Source of the DNA: CAYOEV01 sp964403075
Lineage (GTDB): Bacteria > Bacteroidota > Bacteroidia > Cytophagales > Cyclobacteriaceae
Assembly (NCBI GenBank): GCA_964403075.1
Contig: CAYOEV010000045.1
Location: 1-9,149, forward strand
Length of the DNA stretch: 9,149 nucleotides
Direction: 5' to 3'
The position numbers and the translations under genes were made by a program. Shown here in pieces: positions 1 to 7,590 of this stretch. Under the pieces are notes generated by a model. The model saw only the letters and a list, made by a program, of their open reading frames with translations. It was not told where the DNA came from and did no database searches. Numbering within the stretch: the first letter of the stretch is position 1; each line of letters starts with the position of its first letter.

Positions 1-64
<64 letters not shown>

Positions 65-74
65 CTCTTAAAAC

Positions 75-110
75 AAAAAGGCAGTTACCGATAGGTAGGT
101 GCCTTTTTTT
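75..110 (+). terminator. Rho-independent terminator, probably bidirectional
   Basis: A 9-bp perfect stem (AAAAAGGCA at 75-83, TGCCTTTTT at 100-108) encloses a smaller inner stem, TACC-GATA-GGTA, and runs into seven T's. It lies just after the tRNA. Read on the other strand it also ends in a T-rich run and sits about 20 bp beyond the stop of the convergent LysR gene, so it probably serves both transcripts. Confidence 0.85.
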
Positions 111-130
111 AATGGGCTCATGTGACAATT

Positions 131-1048
131 TTACATTTTTCTCACCCAACTGAAATGCTCATCTGAAATCCGCTGCTTATTTTTTTCAATGTATTTTACC
201 AGCTCCTGTTGTGCAGGTGTGAGTGCTTTTCCCTTATTATAAATTAAGTGCCACTTGGTAACAATGGGTAGCCCGGGTAAAGAAAAAATCTGGATACGTT
301 CGCGGGCCAGGGCTGTACGTAGCCCAATCATGGGCACGATGGATAGTCCCAAACCGGCAATGATCGCCTGCTTAACCGCTTCGTTCGAAACCAACTCCAT
401 TGATTTTCCCACTCGTACATGGTTTTCCCTTAAGTATTCTTTCATGACATTTCGAGTGGCCGATCCCTCTTCCCGAAAAAGCAGAGTGAGCCTCTCCAGG
501 CTTCTGGGTGTACGTACCTTGCCCAGGTATTCAATATTCCCTACAAGATTTAATTGATTATCAATTAGTTCGATGGCATGCACATGCATGTCATTGGGTA
601 TGACTGAGACCAAAGAAAAATCGCTCTCGTTTTTTCTCATCCCTTCAATGACGCTCATTTTATTAGATACATCAATCGAAAGCTCCACATTCGGGTAAGA
701 ATCCATGAAATCTTTAAGGAAATAGGGTATTACATATTTGCCAGTAGATACCACAGAGATTGTTATTTTGCCTGTGTGCAGGCCTTTGTATTGATCGATG
801 GTGTATTTGATGCCTTCGGCTTCCTCTAGTAGTTTACGGCTTCTCTCGGCAATCTCGTGCCCAAAATCCGTCACGTAAAGCTGTCGTCCTACCACTTCGG
901 TAAGTGGCAATTCGAATTGGCCCTGTAATTTCTTTAACTGTATTGAAATCGCCGGCTGAGTTAAATGCAAGTCTTCAGCAGCTTTTGTAACACTCTGATG
1001 ATCAGCTACTTTTAAGAATATTTTTAGTTGATGTAGTGTATAATGCAT
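131..1048 (-). CDS. LysR-family transcriptional regulator, CbbR/RbcR-like, divergent from dabBA
   Basis: This is a 305-residue LysR-type regulator of normal family length. The N-terminal winged helix-turn-helix spans about residues 5-62, with the recognition region around 20-40 (TKAAEDLHLTQPAISIQLKK), followed by a linker helix to about 90. The C-terminal effector domain begins near 93. Several segments resemble CbbR/RbcR/CcmR regulators of carbon-fixation and bicarbonate-uptake genes: STGKY near 101-105, REEGSATR near 192-199, and SNEAVKQAIIAGLGLSIVP near 221-239. CbbR-type proteins sense metabolites linked to carbon status. The ligand here is unknown. Divergence from dabBA across 93 bp, with inverted repeats between, suggests it regulates that operon and itself. 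Where most LysR proteins have PLFE after the wing, this one has PLTE. The ATG start gives a complete helix-turn-helix. The carbon-related specificity is inferred from subfamily resemblance plus neighbourhood. Confidence 0.93.
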   Translation of the reverse strand: MHYTLHQLKIFLKVADHQSVTKAAEDLHLTQPAISIQLKKLQGQFELPLTEVVGRQLYVTDFGHEIAERSRKLLEEAEGIKYTIDQYKGLHTGKITISVVSTGKYVIPYFLKDFMDSYPNVELSIDVSNKMSVIEGMRKNESDFSLVSVIPNDMHVHAIELIDNQLNLVGNIEYLGKVRTPRSLERLTLLFREEGSATRNVMKEYLRENHVRVGKSMELVSNEAVKQAIIAGLGLSIVPMIGLRTALARERIQIFSLPGLPIVTKWHLIYNKGKALTPAQQELVKYIEKNKQRISDEHFSWVRKM

Positions 1049-1092
1049 AAATATACGTTTATGTATACTATTATAAATATAAATAATATTTA
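1046..1092. promoter_or_regulatory. Putative LysR operator region (two inverted repeats)
   Basis: Two dyads lie between the divergent genes. CATAAA-N6-TTTATG at 1046-1063 overlaps the start codon of the LysR gene. It also overlaps a second arrangement, TATAC-N6-GTATA at 1052-1067. TAAATA-A-TATTTA at 1080-1092 is a 13-bp dyad that fits the LysR box T-N11-A and also the CbbR-style TNA-N7-TNA pattern. Taking transcription of dabB to start near 1121, the dyad centres fall near -66 and -35, the classic recognition-site and activation-site positions of LysR regulators. The DNA is very A+T-rich, so chance matches are possible. Confidence 0.45.
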
Positions 1093-1107
1093 ATGAATAA
1101 CGCCTGC

Positions 1108-1115
1108 TAGTTTTG
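1108..1115 (+). promoter_or_regulatory. dabBA promoter, Bacteroidota -7 element TAnnTTTG
   Basis: TAGTTTTG matches the Bacteroidota sigma-A -7 consensus TAnnTTTG exactly and lies 26 bp before the dabB ATG. This predicts a transcript starting at about 1119-1122 with a 5' leader of roughly 20 nt. No good -33 TTG element is visible at the expected distance; that position is occupied by the dyad at 1080-1092. This is what an activator-dependent promoter would look like. Confidence 0.55.
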
Positions 1116-1141
1116 CTTCCAATTATATCAATGCATTCTAC

Positions 1142-2800
1142 ATGACACCTACCGAAACGCTACTTGCTGTGCTCCCTATGCTGGCACCGGGTCTTTTATT
1201 TCTCTATGCATGGCTTAACCTGAAAAAAGGTCATCACATCTGGCCTTTTAAATTCATTGGCCTTACAGGCATTGGTGTGGCTTTATTATGTGTTTATCTG
1301 ATTTACCAGCAGGGTCCCATGCAAACCCCACTTATTGGGTATCGCGGATTGGGTTTCAGCTTACGACTTGACGGGCTCAGTACTTTGATGTTCACCATGA
1401 TAACACTACTCGGCTTTGTAATTCTGTCGTTCAGTGACAATTATTTGGATGGCGATACCAGAAAGGGCGTTTTTTTTAGTCGGCTTACTGCGACCATAGG
1501 AGCTGTAGAGCTGCTCGTCCTGGCGGGGAATCTTCTGCAGATTTTTATTTTCTGGGTAATCACAAGCATCTGTCTTCATTATCTGCTTAAATTCTACCGG
1601 AACAGACCACAAGCAGTGGCCGCTGCCAGAAAGAAGTTTCTGGTGGCTCGGGCTGGAGATCTGTGCTTGTTTGGTGCGCTGCTTATCATCTACCAAACCG
1701 TGGGTTCAGGCGAATTGAGCAACATTTTTACTTTTATGAATGATACGGTGGGCCTCAATCAACCGCTCGTCTGGGCCACATTATTGCTTGCAGGTGCTGC
1801 AGTGCTTAAATCGGCACAATTTCCTACACACGGATGGCTGATAGAAGTAGTTGAAACCCCTACCCCGGTGTCGGCCCTGTTGCATGCGGGTTTATTGAAT
1901 GCCGGTCCCTTTCTAGTGGTACGTTTGGGCTATTTAATGATTGAGTCAACAGCAGCCGCCCTCTTTCTCATCATCATAGGTGGATTTACAGCGCTATTTG
2001 CCTCGGTAGTTTATCTGACCCAGCCGAGTATTAAAATTTCCTTGGGATATTCCAGTGTGGGACATATGGGATTTTCGCTTATGCTCTGCGGGTTTGGCGT
2101 TTATCCGGCGGCCATTCTGCACGTGGTGGCGCATTCTTTTTACAAAGCCCATTCCTTTTTATCATCAGGCAGTGCAGTTGACCGCATCAGGGCAGGAGGC
2201 ATGACCAAATCATCCAGAAATGGTAAGCCGATCCATGCCCTAATCAGCCTGATGATGTCCACATCCATCTACGCGGGCTTCTGCTACCTATGGGGCATCA
2301 GGCTTGAAGATGACTTTCATCTCATGGTTGTCGGTGGCATCATGGTGCTAGGCGTGAGCCAGTTATTATTGTATACAATAGATACCAGCACTTACCTTGT
2401 TACATGGTTACTCTCCGGAGCACTGGCACTATTTACGGCACTCTCTTTTTTCTCATTGGAATCAGGAATACGCAACCTATTAAGCTCAGACATACCCACA
2501 AACCACGAGCTAAACGATGTGATCAAATGGGTTGCAATAACGGTATTGATACTCTTCACTATGGTCATATTCATTCAATCACTGGCATCAAAATTCAGAC
2601 ATTCAGCAAAGGCATATCGCCTGGGTGTGCACCTCAGAAATGGTCTTTATGCCAACGTGATTTTCGACAGGATCATTGGTTCATTAAAAAATGACAAATT
2701 CAAGTGGGCCAATCTCGACATGAAGGAAGATGGACACCACGACCTGGCAGCGCAGGCCAAAAAGATAGCATCTACAAAAACATTTGAAATTAAGTATTAA
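1142..2800 (+). CDS. dabB: DabB/MpsA: proton-conducting membrane subunit of the DAB inorganic-carbon uptake complex
   Basis: This 552-residue polytopic membrane protein belongs to the NuoL/ND5/MrpA proton-channel family, with about 13-15 hydrophobic segments between residues 7 and 480 and a soluble charged tail. In DAB/MpsAB systems this subunit couples proton flow to the DabA partner so that CO2 is captured as bicarbonate in the cytoplasm. Family hallmarks visible are LKSAQFPTHGWL at 222-233 with the channel lysine K223, ETPTPVSALLHAG at 238-250 with H248, and HVVAHSFYKAHSF at 327-339 with H331 and K335. The family's conserved TM5 glutamate (E144 of E. coli NuoL) aligns with V139 in the FWVITS stretch. 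The tail, from about residue 481, has no complex I-like lateral helix of full length. dabA follows after a four-base gap, which strongly supports this assignment over a complex I or Mrp antiporter subunit, because no nuo or mrp genes are nearby. Confidence 0.93.
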   Translation: MTPTETLLAVLPMLAPGLLFLYAWLNLKKGHHIWPFKFIGLTGIGVALLCVYLIYQQGPMQTPLIGYRGLGFSLRLDGLSTLMFTMITLLGFVILSFSDNYLDGDTRKGVFFSRLTATIGAVELLVLAGNLLQIFIFWVITSICLHYLLKFYRNRPQAVAAARKKFLVARAGDLCLFGALLIIYQTVGSGELSNIFTFMNDTVGLNQPLVWATLLLAGAAVLKSAQFPTHGWLIEVVETPTPVSALLHAGLLNAGPFLVVRLGYLMIESTAAALFLIIIGGFTALFASVVYLTQPSIKISLGYSSVGHMGFSLMLCGFGVYPAAILHVVAHSFYKAHSFLSSGSAVDRIRAGGMTKSSRNGKPIHALISLMMSTSIYAGFCYLWGIRLEDDFHLMVVGGIMVLGVSQLLLYTIDTSTYLVTWLLSGALALFTALSFFSLESGIRNLLSSDIPTNHELNDVIKWVAITVLILFTMVIFIQSLASKFRHSAKAYRLGVHLRNGLYANVIFDRIIGSLKNDKFKWANLDMKEDGHHDLAAQAKKIASTKTFEIKY

Positions 2801-2804
2801 AGAA

Positions 2805-5258
2805 ATGACCACTTTACTTCAAACCGACCACTATACTATCAAAAAATTATTGAAAGAAGGTGCACGTAAAATTGCTCCATTGTGGCCACTGGACCGTTTC
2901 GTTGCCGTAAATCCCTACCTGGGTATGTCAGACATGACCTTTGATCAGGCAATGGATTTTCTCAATAAAACAAGTGATGCACAGGCCACCCTACCCACTG
3001 ACTTCTACCTGCAGGCAATCCGCACAGGACATATGACAGAAGGGAACGTAGCACAAGCCATAAGTAAAAACGAGTCAGTGCCTTCCACTGATGTCAAAAC
3101 GTTCCTTTCAGAGGCTCTTGCCCATAATAAAACTACTACGCGACAAACGGTGCTAACCCTTTCCGACGTAGCCAGCGATATCAACGGCAAAAAATGGCGA
3201 CGATTCATGGTAGACCGTATTTCCTTTTGGGCATCGGCATATTTTGATACCCACCAAGCCATTTGGCAAACAGCCGATGGCTCGGCCTCCTTGTATCAGG
3301 CTTGGAAAAAGGAAGCAGAGGTGGATTTCAGCACCGAAGCCATGGGTCTGAAAGGTTTTAGGCAATTGGTTAGCTCCTTGTCCATTAACCATTTAGAAGC
3401 TGCCGGCTCGGCACTCGAGGCACTTGACCTACCCAAGGACATTTGCCCGGCCTATTTGCATACATTGCTGATGAAAATGAACGGCTGGGCAGGTGTTGCC
3501 GCGCGCGTAGATTGGGACGCGCGCCTATCCGGTAAGGAAAGTGAGGCATTGGAAGAGTTCCTCACCATTCTGCTCGTTTGGGAGTATGCACTCATGAAAC
3601 TACTACCCTATCAAGAACTGGAATTTGCTTGGAACAATGCCAAAATAGCCAATGAGACGCTTCTTTTAGACCCTAAAAAGAACAAAGGACTGGAACATCA
3701 ACTGATATTGCAACAGGCATTCGACATCGCTAAACAAAACAGCTTGATTGAAATGATCAATAACCAGGGCAATGGCGCTCCCGCTACCTCACCTGTCAGT
3801 GCCCAGGCAGTATTCTGCATAGATGTTCGTTCGGAGACCTTTCGCAGAAACCTGGAGTCGGTCAATGACGGAATAGCCACGCTCGGCTTTGCTGGATTTT
3901 TCGGATTTCCAATTACCTACGTACCATTGGGGCAGCAGGAAGGTTCGGACCAGTGCCCGGTATTGATTCCCACTTCTCATCGCATCAAAGAAAGTATACC
4001 CGACGTGAAAGCTGAGAAAATGGCCATCAAAAGAAAGCACATCTGGATGCATTTTCACAAAGCCGCGAAGGGCTTTAAATCTGGTGCCATCAGTTGTTTT
4101 GGATTTGTAAGCCCATTGGGACTTTACTTTTTACCCAAACTTTTTACCGACTTATTGGGCATCACCCGACCCGTAACAATGGGTTTATTTCGGCAAACCA
4201 CCCACCAAAATGGCGTGTCTGTACACATAGATCCAGCCGACGACTCGATGGGTATTTCAATAGAAGATCGCATCCAAATGGCCCTAATGGCCCTAAAAGG
4301 GATGTCTTTAACCCACAATTTTGCACCCATTGTACTCATTGCCGGCCATGGTGGCAATACCGTCAACAACCCACATGGTACCGGACTCGACTGCGGCGCC
4401 TGTGGCGGTAGTTCAGGCGAAGCCAACGCCAAAGTGGCCGCAAAAATTTTCAATGATGAGGAAGTTCGCGCGGGTTTACGCGCCCTTGATATCAATATTC
4501 CCGAGAGCACCATTTTCGTTGCTGGTTTACATGACACCACCACCGATGAAGTCACCCTGTTTACCGGGGGAATGAAACTTTCAGAGGGACAAAAATCGAG
4601 ACTGTTAGATTTGAAGCAATCCTTATTGCTGGCAGGTGAATTGACACGAAAAGAGCGGGGTGCGCGCATGAAACTGACTGGGCCAGATGCGACCAGGCAG
4701 GTAATCAAGCGAAGCAAAGATTGGTCTCAGGTTCGACCGGAGTGGGGCCTGGCGGGCTGTTCCTCTTTTATTGTAGCCTCCAGGAAGCGTACGACAGCGC
4801 TAGATTTAGGCGGTAAGGCATTTATGCACAGTTACGATTGGCAAGCAGATGAAGGTTTCAAGGTATTGGAAGTGATCATGACTGCTCCCATGGTGGTCAC
4901 CTCCTGGATCAACCTACAATATTTTGCTTCAACAGTGGACAACAAACGTTTTGGGGCAGGCAACAAAACCCTGCACAATGTAGTGGGCGGACTAGGTGTA
5001 TTGGAAGGTTTTGCCGGCGATCTTCGCACGGGCCTGCCCTGGCAGTCCATCCATGATGGAGAAAAATATCAACATGAACCAAACAGACTCAACGTGGTCA
5101 TTGAAGCACCTGTAAATGAAATAGGGAAAATTCTGTCCAGACATGAATCCATTCGCCAATTGTGCGACAATGAATGGATATACCTACTTGCGATGAATGA
5201 CGAAGGTAAAATTTCGCACAAGTATGTTGGTGGACTGGAATGGGAGTTGGTTAGTTAG
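2805..5258 (+). CDS. dabA: DabA/MpsB: UPF0753 (DUF2309) zinc protein of the DAB inorganic-carbon uptake complex
   Basis: From the ATG at 2805 this is an 817-residue soluble protein, within the usual size range of DabA. It forms a complex with DabB on the cytoplasmic side of the membrane and is thought to hydrate CO2 to bicarbonate in one direction, powered by the proton gradient. The zinc site resembles that of beta-carbonic anhydrases. Visible residues are C338, D340 and R342 in CIDVRSE, H515 in AGHGG, and C530 in LDCGACGG. They match the essential C351/D353/H524/C539 of Halothiobacillus neapolitanus DabA in order and motif, and the H-to-C spacing of 15 is identical. An in-frame TTG at 2784 would add seven residues and overlap dabB by 17 bp; the ATG four bases after the dabB stop is preferred. 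The two genes are surely co-transcribed. No frameshift or missing catalytic residue is seen. Confidence 0.95.
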   Translation: MTTLLQTDHYTIKKLLKEGARKIAPLWPLDRFVAVNPYLGMSDMTFDQAMDFLNKTSDAQATLPTDFYLQAIRTGHMTEGNVAQAISKNESVPSTDVKTFLSEALAHNKTTTRQTVLTLSDVASDINGKKWRRFMVDRISFWASAYFDTHQAIWQTADGSASLYQAWKKEAEVDFSTEAMGLKGFRQLVSSLSINHLEAAGSALEALDLPKDICPAYLHTLLMKMNGWAGVAARVDWDARLSGKESEALEEFLTILLVWEYALMKLLPYQELEFAWNNAKIANETLLLDPKKNKGLEHQLILQQAFDIAKQNSLIEMINNQGNGAPATSPVSAQAVFCIDVRSETFRRNLESVNDGIATLGFAGFFGFPITYVPLGQQEGSDQCPVLIPTSHRIKESIPDVKAEKMAIKRKHIWMHFHKAAKGFKSGAISCFGFVSPLGLYFLPKLFTDLLGITRPVTMGLFRQTTHQNGVSVHIDPADDSMGISIEDRIQMALMALKGMSLTHNFAPIVLIAGHGGNTVNNPHGTGLDCGACGGSSGEANAKVAAKIFNDEEVRAGLRALDINIPESTIFVAGLHDTTTDEVTLFTGGMKLSEGQKSRLLDLKQSLLLAGELTRKERGARMKLTGPDATRQVIKRSKDWSQVRPEWGLAGCSSFIVASRKRTTALDLGGKAFMHSYDWQADEGFKVLEVIMTAPMVVTSWINLQYFASTVDNKRFGAGNKTLHNVVGGLGVLEGFAGDLRTGLPWQSIHDGEKYQHEPNRLNVVIEAPVNEIGKILSRHESIRQLCDNEWIYLLAMNDEGKISHKYVGGLEWELVS
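3501..3524 (+). other. G+C-rich stem-loop inside the dabA coding sequence
   Basis: GCGCGCGT at 3501-3508 and ACGCGCGC at 3517-3524 form a perfect 8-bp inverted repeat around an 8-base loop. It would make a very stable hairpin in the dabA mRNA, in a gene of otherwise moderate G+C. It encodes ordinary in-frame protein (region AARVDWDARL), and no T-run follows, so it is not a terminator. Confidence 0.6.
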
Positions 5259-5277
5259 CCATTTGGCCATAAAACAG

Positions 5278-5346
5278 AAGTAAAGTCAATGGAAATCAAT
5301 GGTGATCTACCTGCAACCACCTGATTTTTAGAGAGGAACTTTACTT
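5278..5346. repeat. 9-bp inverted repeat in the dabA-era intergenic gap
   Basis: AAGTAAAGT at 5278-5286 is the exact inverted copy of ACTTTACTT at 5338-5346, with 51 bp between. The 117-bp gap also contains two copies of TCAATGG about 10 bp apart (5286-5302) and two copies of ATTTGGCC (5261-5268 and 5366-5373). No T-run follows the second arm, so it is not a standard terminator. No known RNA family is recognised. Its role, if any, is unknown. Confidence 0.5.
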
Positions 5347-5375
5347 AAGAACTAAAAAAGTTATTATTTGGCCCC

Positions 5376-6254
5376 ATGAATGAGGCCTTCAAATCTGGGT
5401 TCGTAACAGTAATGGGAAGACCCAACGTGGGTAAATCCACATTAGTGAACCAATTAATGCAGGTGCCATTGGCCATTACAAGTCCTAAGGCACAGACCAC
5501 GAGACATCGTCTTTTTGGAATTCTCAGTACGGCCAGTTACCAACTGATTGTGTCTGACACTCCTGGTATGATAGCACCCAATTACGCCCTTCAGGAAAAA
5601 ATGATGAATTATGTGCGCCAATCACTTGAAGATGCAGATGTACTGGTTTACGTGGTATCACTAGAGGACAAGGACGAATTTCCCGAATACCTGGACATGG
5701 CACGCGAAACCAAGACACCCCTACGCTTTGTCATCAATAAAATTGATGAGGCCAAGGGTAGTCAGGTGTACGATAAGGTATGCTACTGGCATGAAAAATA
5801 TCCCGAACTTCACATACATACGGTTTCCGCATCAACCGGAGAAGGTGTAGACGCACTGCTCGATGAACTATTGGCGTTGACACCCGTACACCCACCCTAC
5901 TACCCTACGGATGCCCTTACCGACCGACCAGAGCGTTTTTTTGTTGAAGAAATTGTGAGAGAGAAAATTTTTCTTAACTACCAACAGGAGATTCCTTACA
6001 GCACCCAGGTGCGCGTGGAACAATTCAAGGAAAGCGATGAGATTATTCGCATAGAAGCCCTCATCTTTGTGGAAAGAGATAGCCAAAAAGGAATATTGAT
6101 TGGTAAGGGCGGTCAGTCCATTAAGAAAGTAGGTACTGAAGCAAGACTAGATCTTGAATCCTTTTTTGGCAAGCAAATTCATTTAGACACCCGAGTAAAA
6201 GTGGCAAAAGACTGGCGCAAAAATGAGCGAACGCTCAAGGATTTCGGTTATTAG
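5376..6254 (+). CDS. era: GTPase Era, 16S rRNA/30S subunit maturation
   Basis: This 292-residue protein has the full Era plan and usual length. Era is an essential GTPase that binds the 3' end of 16S rRNA and checks small-subunit assembly. The G domain shows G1 GRPNVGKS at 14-21, G2 threonines at 41-42 (TTRH), G3 DTPG at 61-64, G4 NKID at 121-124 and G5 SAS at 151-153. The C-terminal RNA-binding KH domain starts near 205 and carries the GKGGQS loop at 243-248. The ATG at 5376 puts the expected short N-terminus before the first strand (KSGFVTVMGR), and an in-frame stop lies 30 bp upstream. A loose -7-like TATTATTTG (5362-5370) sits directly before the ATG, too close for a normal leader. der follows after 28 bp and is probably in the same operon. 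Confidence 0.97.
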   Translation: MNEAFKSGFVTVMGRPNVGKSTLVNQLMQVPLAITSPKAQTTRHRLFGILSTASYQLIVSDTPGMIAPNYALQEKMMNYVRQSLEDADVLVYVVSLEDKDEFPEYLDMARETKTPLRFVINKIDEAKGSQVYDKVCYWHEKYPELHIHTVSASTGEGVDALLDELLALTPVHPPYYPTDALTDRPERFFVEEIVREKIFLNYQQEIPYSTQVRVEQFKESDEIIRIEALIFVERDSQKGILIGKGGQSIKKVGTEARLDLESFFGKQIHLDTRVKVAKDWRKNERTLKDFGY

Positions 6255-6282
6255 CATTTTTCATTTTTAACTATCCACTGAT

Positions 6283-7590
6283 TTGGCAAACATTGTCGCT
6301 ATCGTCGGCCGACCGAATGTCGGGAAATCCACACTCTTCAATCGTTTGATTGAGAAGAAACAAGCCATAATGGACAACGAATCCGGCGTCACCCGCGATA
6401 GGCATTACGGTAAAAGCGAATGGAATGGATACGAATTCACGGTAATAGACACCGGAGGCTATGTGGTAGGCTCTGACGATATATTTGAGGAGGCTATTCG
6501 CAAGCAAGTCAAAGAAGCCCTTAGTGAAGCCACCATCATTCTATTTATGGTGGACTGTCACGAAGGATTACATCCTTTGGATAAGGATTTTGCCAATGTG
6601 CTGCGTGAAGTGGGTAAGCCCATTCTTCTTGTAGCCAATAAGGCAGATACGCAGGCGTACGAAATGAATGCAGCCGAATTTTATGCACTTGGGTTGGAAA
6701 CTGATCTACACGCGGTAAGCGCTGCCTCAGGTTCTGGAACGGGTGATTTGTTGGATGCTGTGGTTAGCCATTTTGAAGATGAGCCTCGGGAGGAAGCACA
6801 ATCATTGCCTAGAATCTCCATTTTAGGCAGACCCAATGTTGGCAAGTCCAGTTTTCTCAATGCCCTGTTGGGCAAAGAGCGAAGTATTGTAACGGATATC
6901 GCAGGGACCACGCGCGATGCTGTCGACAGCCGTTACAATCTGTATGGAAAAGATTTCATTCTTACTGACACAGCAGGTATCAGAAAAAAAAGCAAAGTTC
7001 ATGAAAACATTGAATTCTATTCCGTTTTGCGGGCTTTGCAGGCGCTACAGGATTCGGAAGTATGCATCGTAATGATTGATGCCACCACGGGCCTTGAATC
7101 GCAAGACATGAGTATACTGGGCCTGGCTGACAAATACCGAAAAGGCACATTGTTAATGGTCAACAAGTGGGATCTGGTGGACAAAGACCACCAGACTGCA
7201 GAGCAATACAGGAAGGGTCTGAAGGAAAAACTGGGTCCACTCGGCTACATTCCGATGGTATTTACCAGCGTGCTAAACAAACAGCGCATATTTCAGGCCA
7301 TTGAAATGGCCTTGGAAATTCATGAAAATCGCTTTAAAAAAATTCTTACTTCAAAATTGAACGAAGCCCTGTTAAAAGACATCGAACACTATCCGCCCCC
7401 AGCTGTTCGCGGACAATATATCAAAATAAAATACGTCACACAACTGCCCACGCGAGGCATCACTTTTGCTTTTTTCTGTAATTTCCCACAACATATTCGG
7501 GCACCTTACGAACGGTACTTGAAAAACAAAATACGCGACCATTTTGGATTTGAAGGGGTGCCAATTCAAGTGGTATTTAGGAAAAAATGA
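6283..7590 (+). CDS. der: GTPase Der (EngA), 50S subunit assembly, TTG start
   Basis: This 435-residue protein has two tandem GTPase domains and a C-terminal KH-like domain, the arrangement unique to Der/EngA, which acts in large-subunit assembly. Domain 1 has GRPNVGKS at 9-16, DTGG at 56-59 and NKAD at 119-122. Domain 2 has GRPNVGKS at 182-189, DTAG at 229-232 and NKWD at 294-297. The KH-like domain runs from about 350 to the end. The start is TTG: reading back in frame from 6283 a TAA is met at 6268-6270 with no ATG or GTG between, and the TTG gives the standard ANIVAIVGRPNVGKS N-terminus. era ends 28 bp upstream, and the next gene overlaps the stop codon. All GTPase motifs look intact. Confidence 0.97.
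   Translation: MANIVAIVGRPNVGKSTLFNRLIEKKQAIMDNESGVTRDRHYGKSEWNGYEFTVIDTGGYVVGSDDIFEEAIRKQVKEALSEATIILFMVDCHEGLHPLDKDFANVLREVGKPILLVANKADTQAYEMNAAEFYALGLETDLHAVSAASGSGTGDLLDAVVSHFEDEPREEAQSLPRISILGRPNVGKSSFLNALLGKERSIVTDIAGTTRDAVDSRYNLYGKDFILTDTAGIRKKSKVHENIEFYSVLRALQALQDSEVCIVMIDATTGLESQDMSILGLADKYRKGTLLMVNKWDLVDKDHQTAEQYRKGLKEKLGPLGYIPMVFTSVLNKQRIFQAIEMALEIHENRFKKILTSKLNEALLKDIEHYPPPAVRGQYIKIKYVTQLPTRGITFAFFCNFPQHIRAPYERYLKNKIRDHFGFEGVPIQVVFRKK

Noticed and set aside
1074..1081. - strand TATATTTA as a promoter for the LysR gene
   Set aside because: It is one base short of TAnnTTTG and lies in very A+T-rich DNA, so a match is expected by chance.
1142..2800. Complex I NuoL or Mrp antiporter subunit
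   Set aside because: The fold family is the same, but no nuo or mrp genes are near, the protein is short for NuoL, and dabA follows directly.
2784..2804. TTG start for dabA at 2784
   Set aside because: It would add only seven residues and overlap dabB by 17 bp. The ATG at 2805 lies four bases after the dabB stop and is a better start.
4124..4717. 197-residue open frame on the - strand opposite dabA
   Set aside because: It lies wholly inside the well-supported dabA gene, antisense to its zinc-site region, with low-complexity composition typical of a shadow frame.
5362..5370. TATTATTTG as an era promoter
   Set aside because: The spacing inside the motif is one base too long and it would leave almost no leader, so it is too weak to list as a feature.
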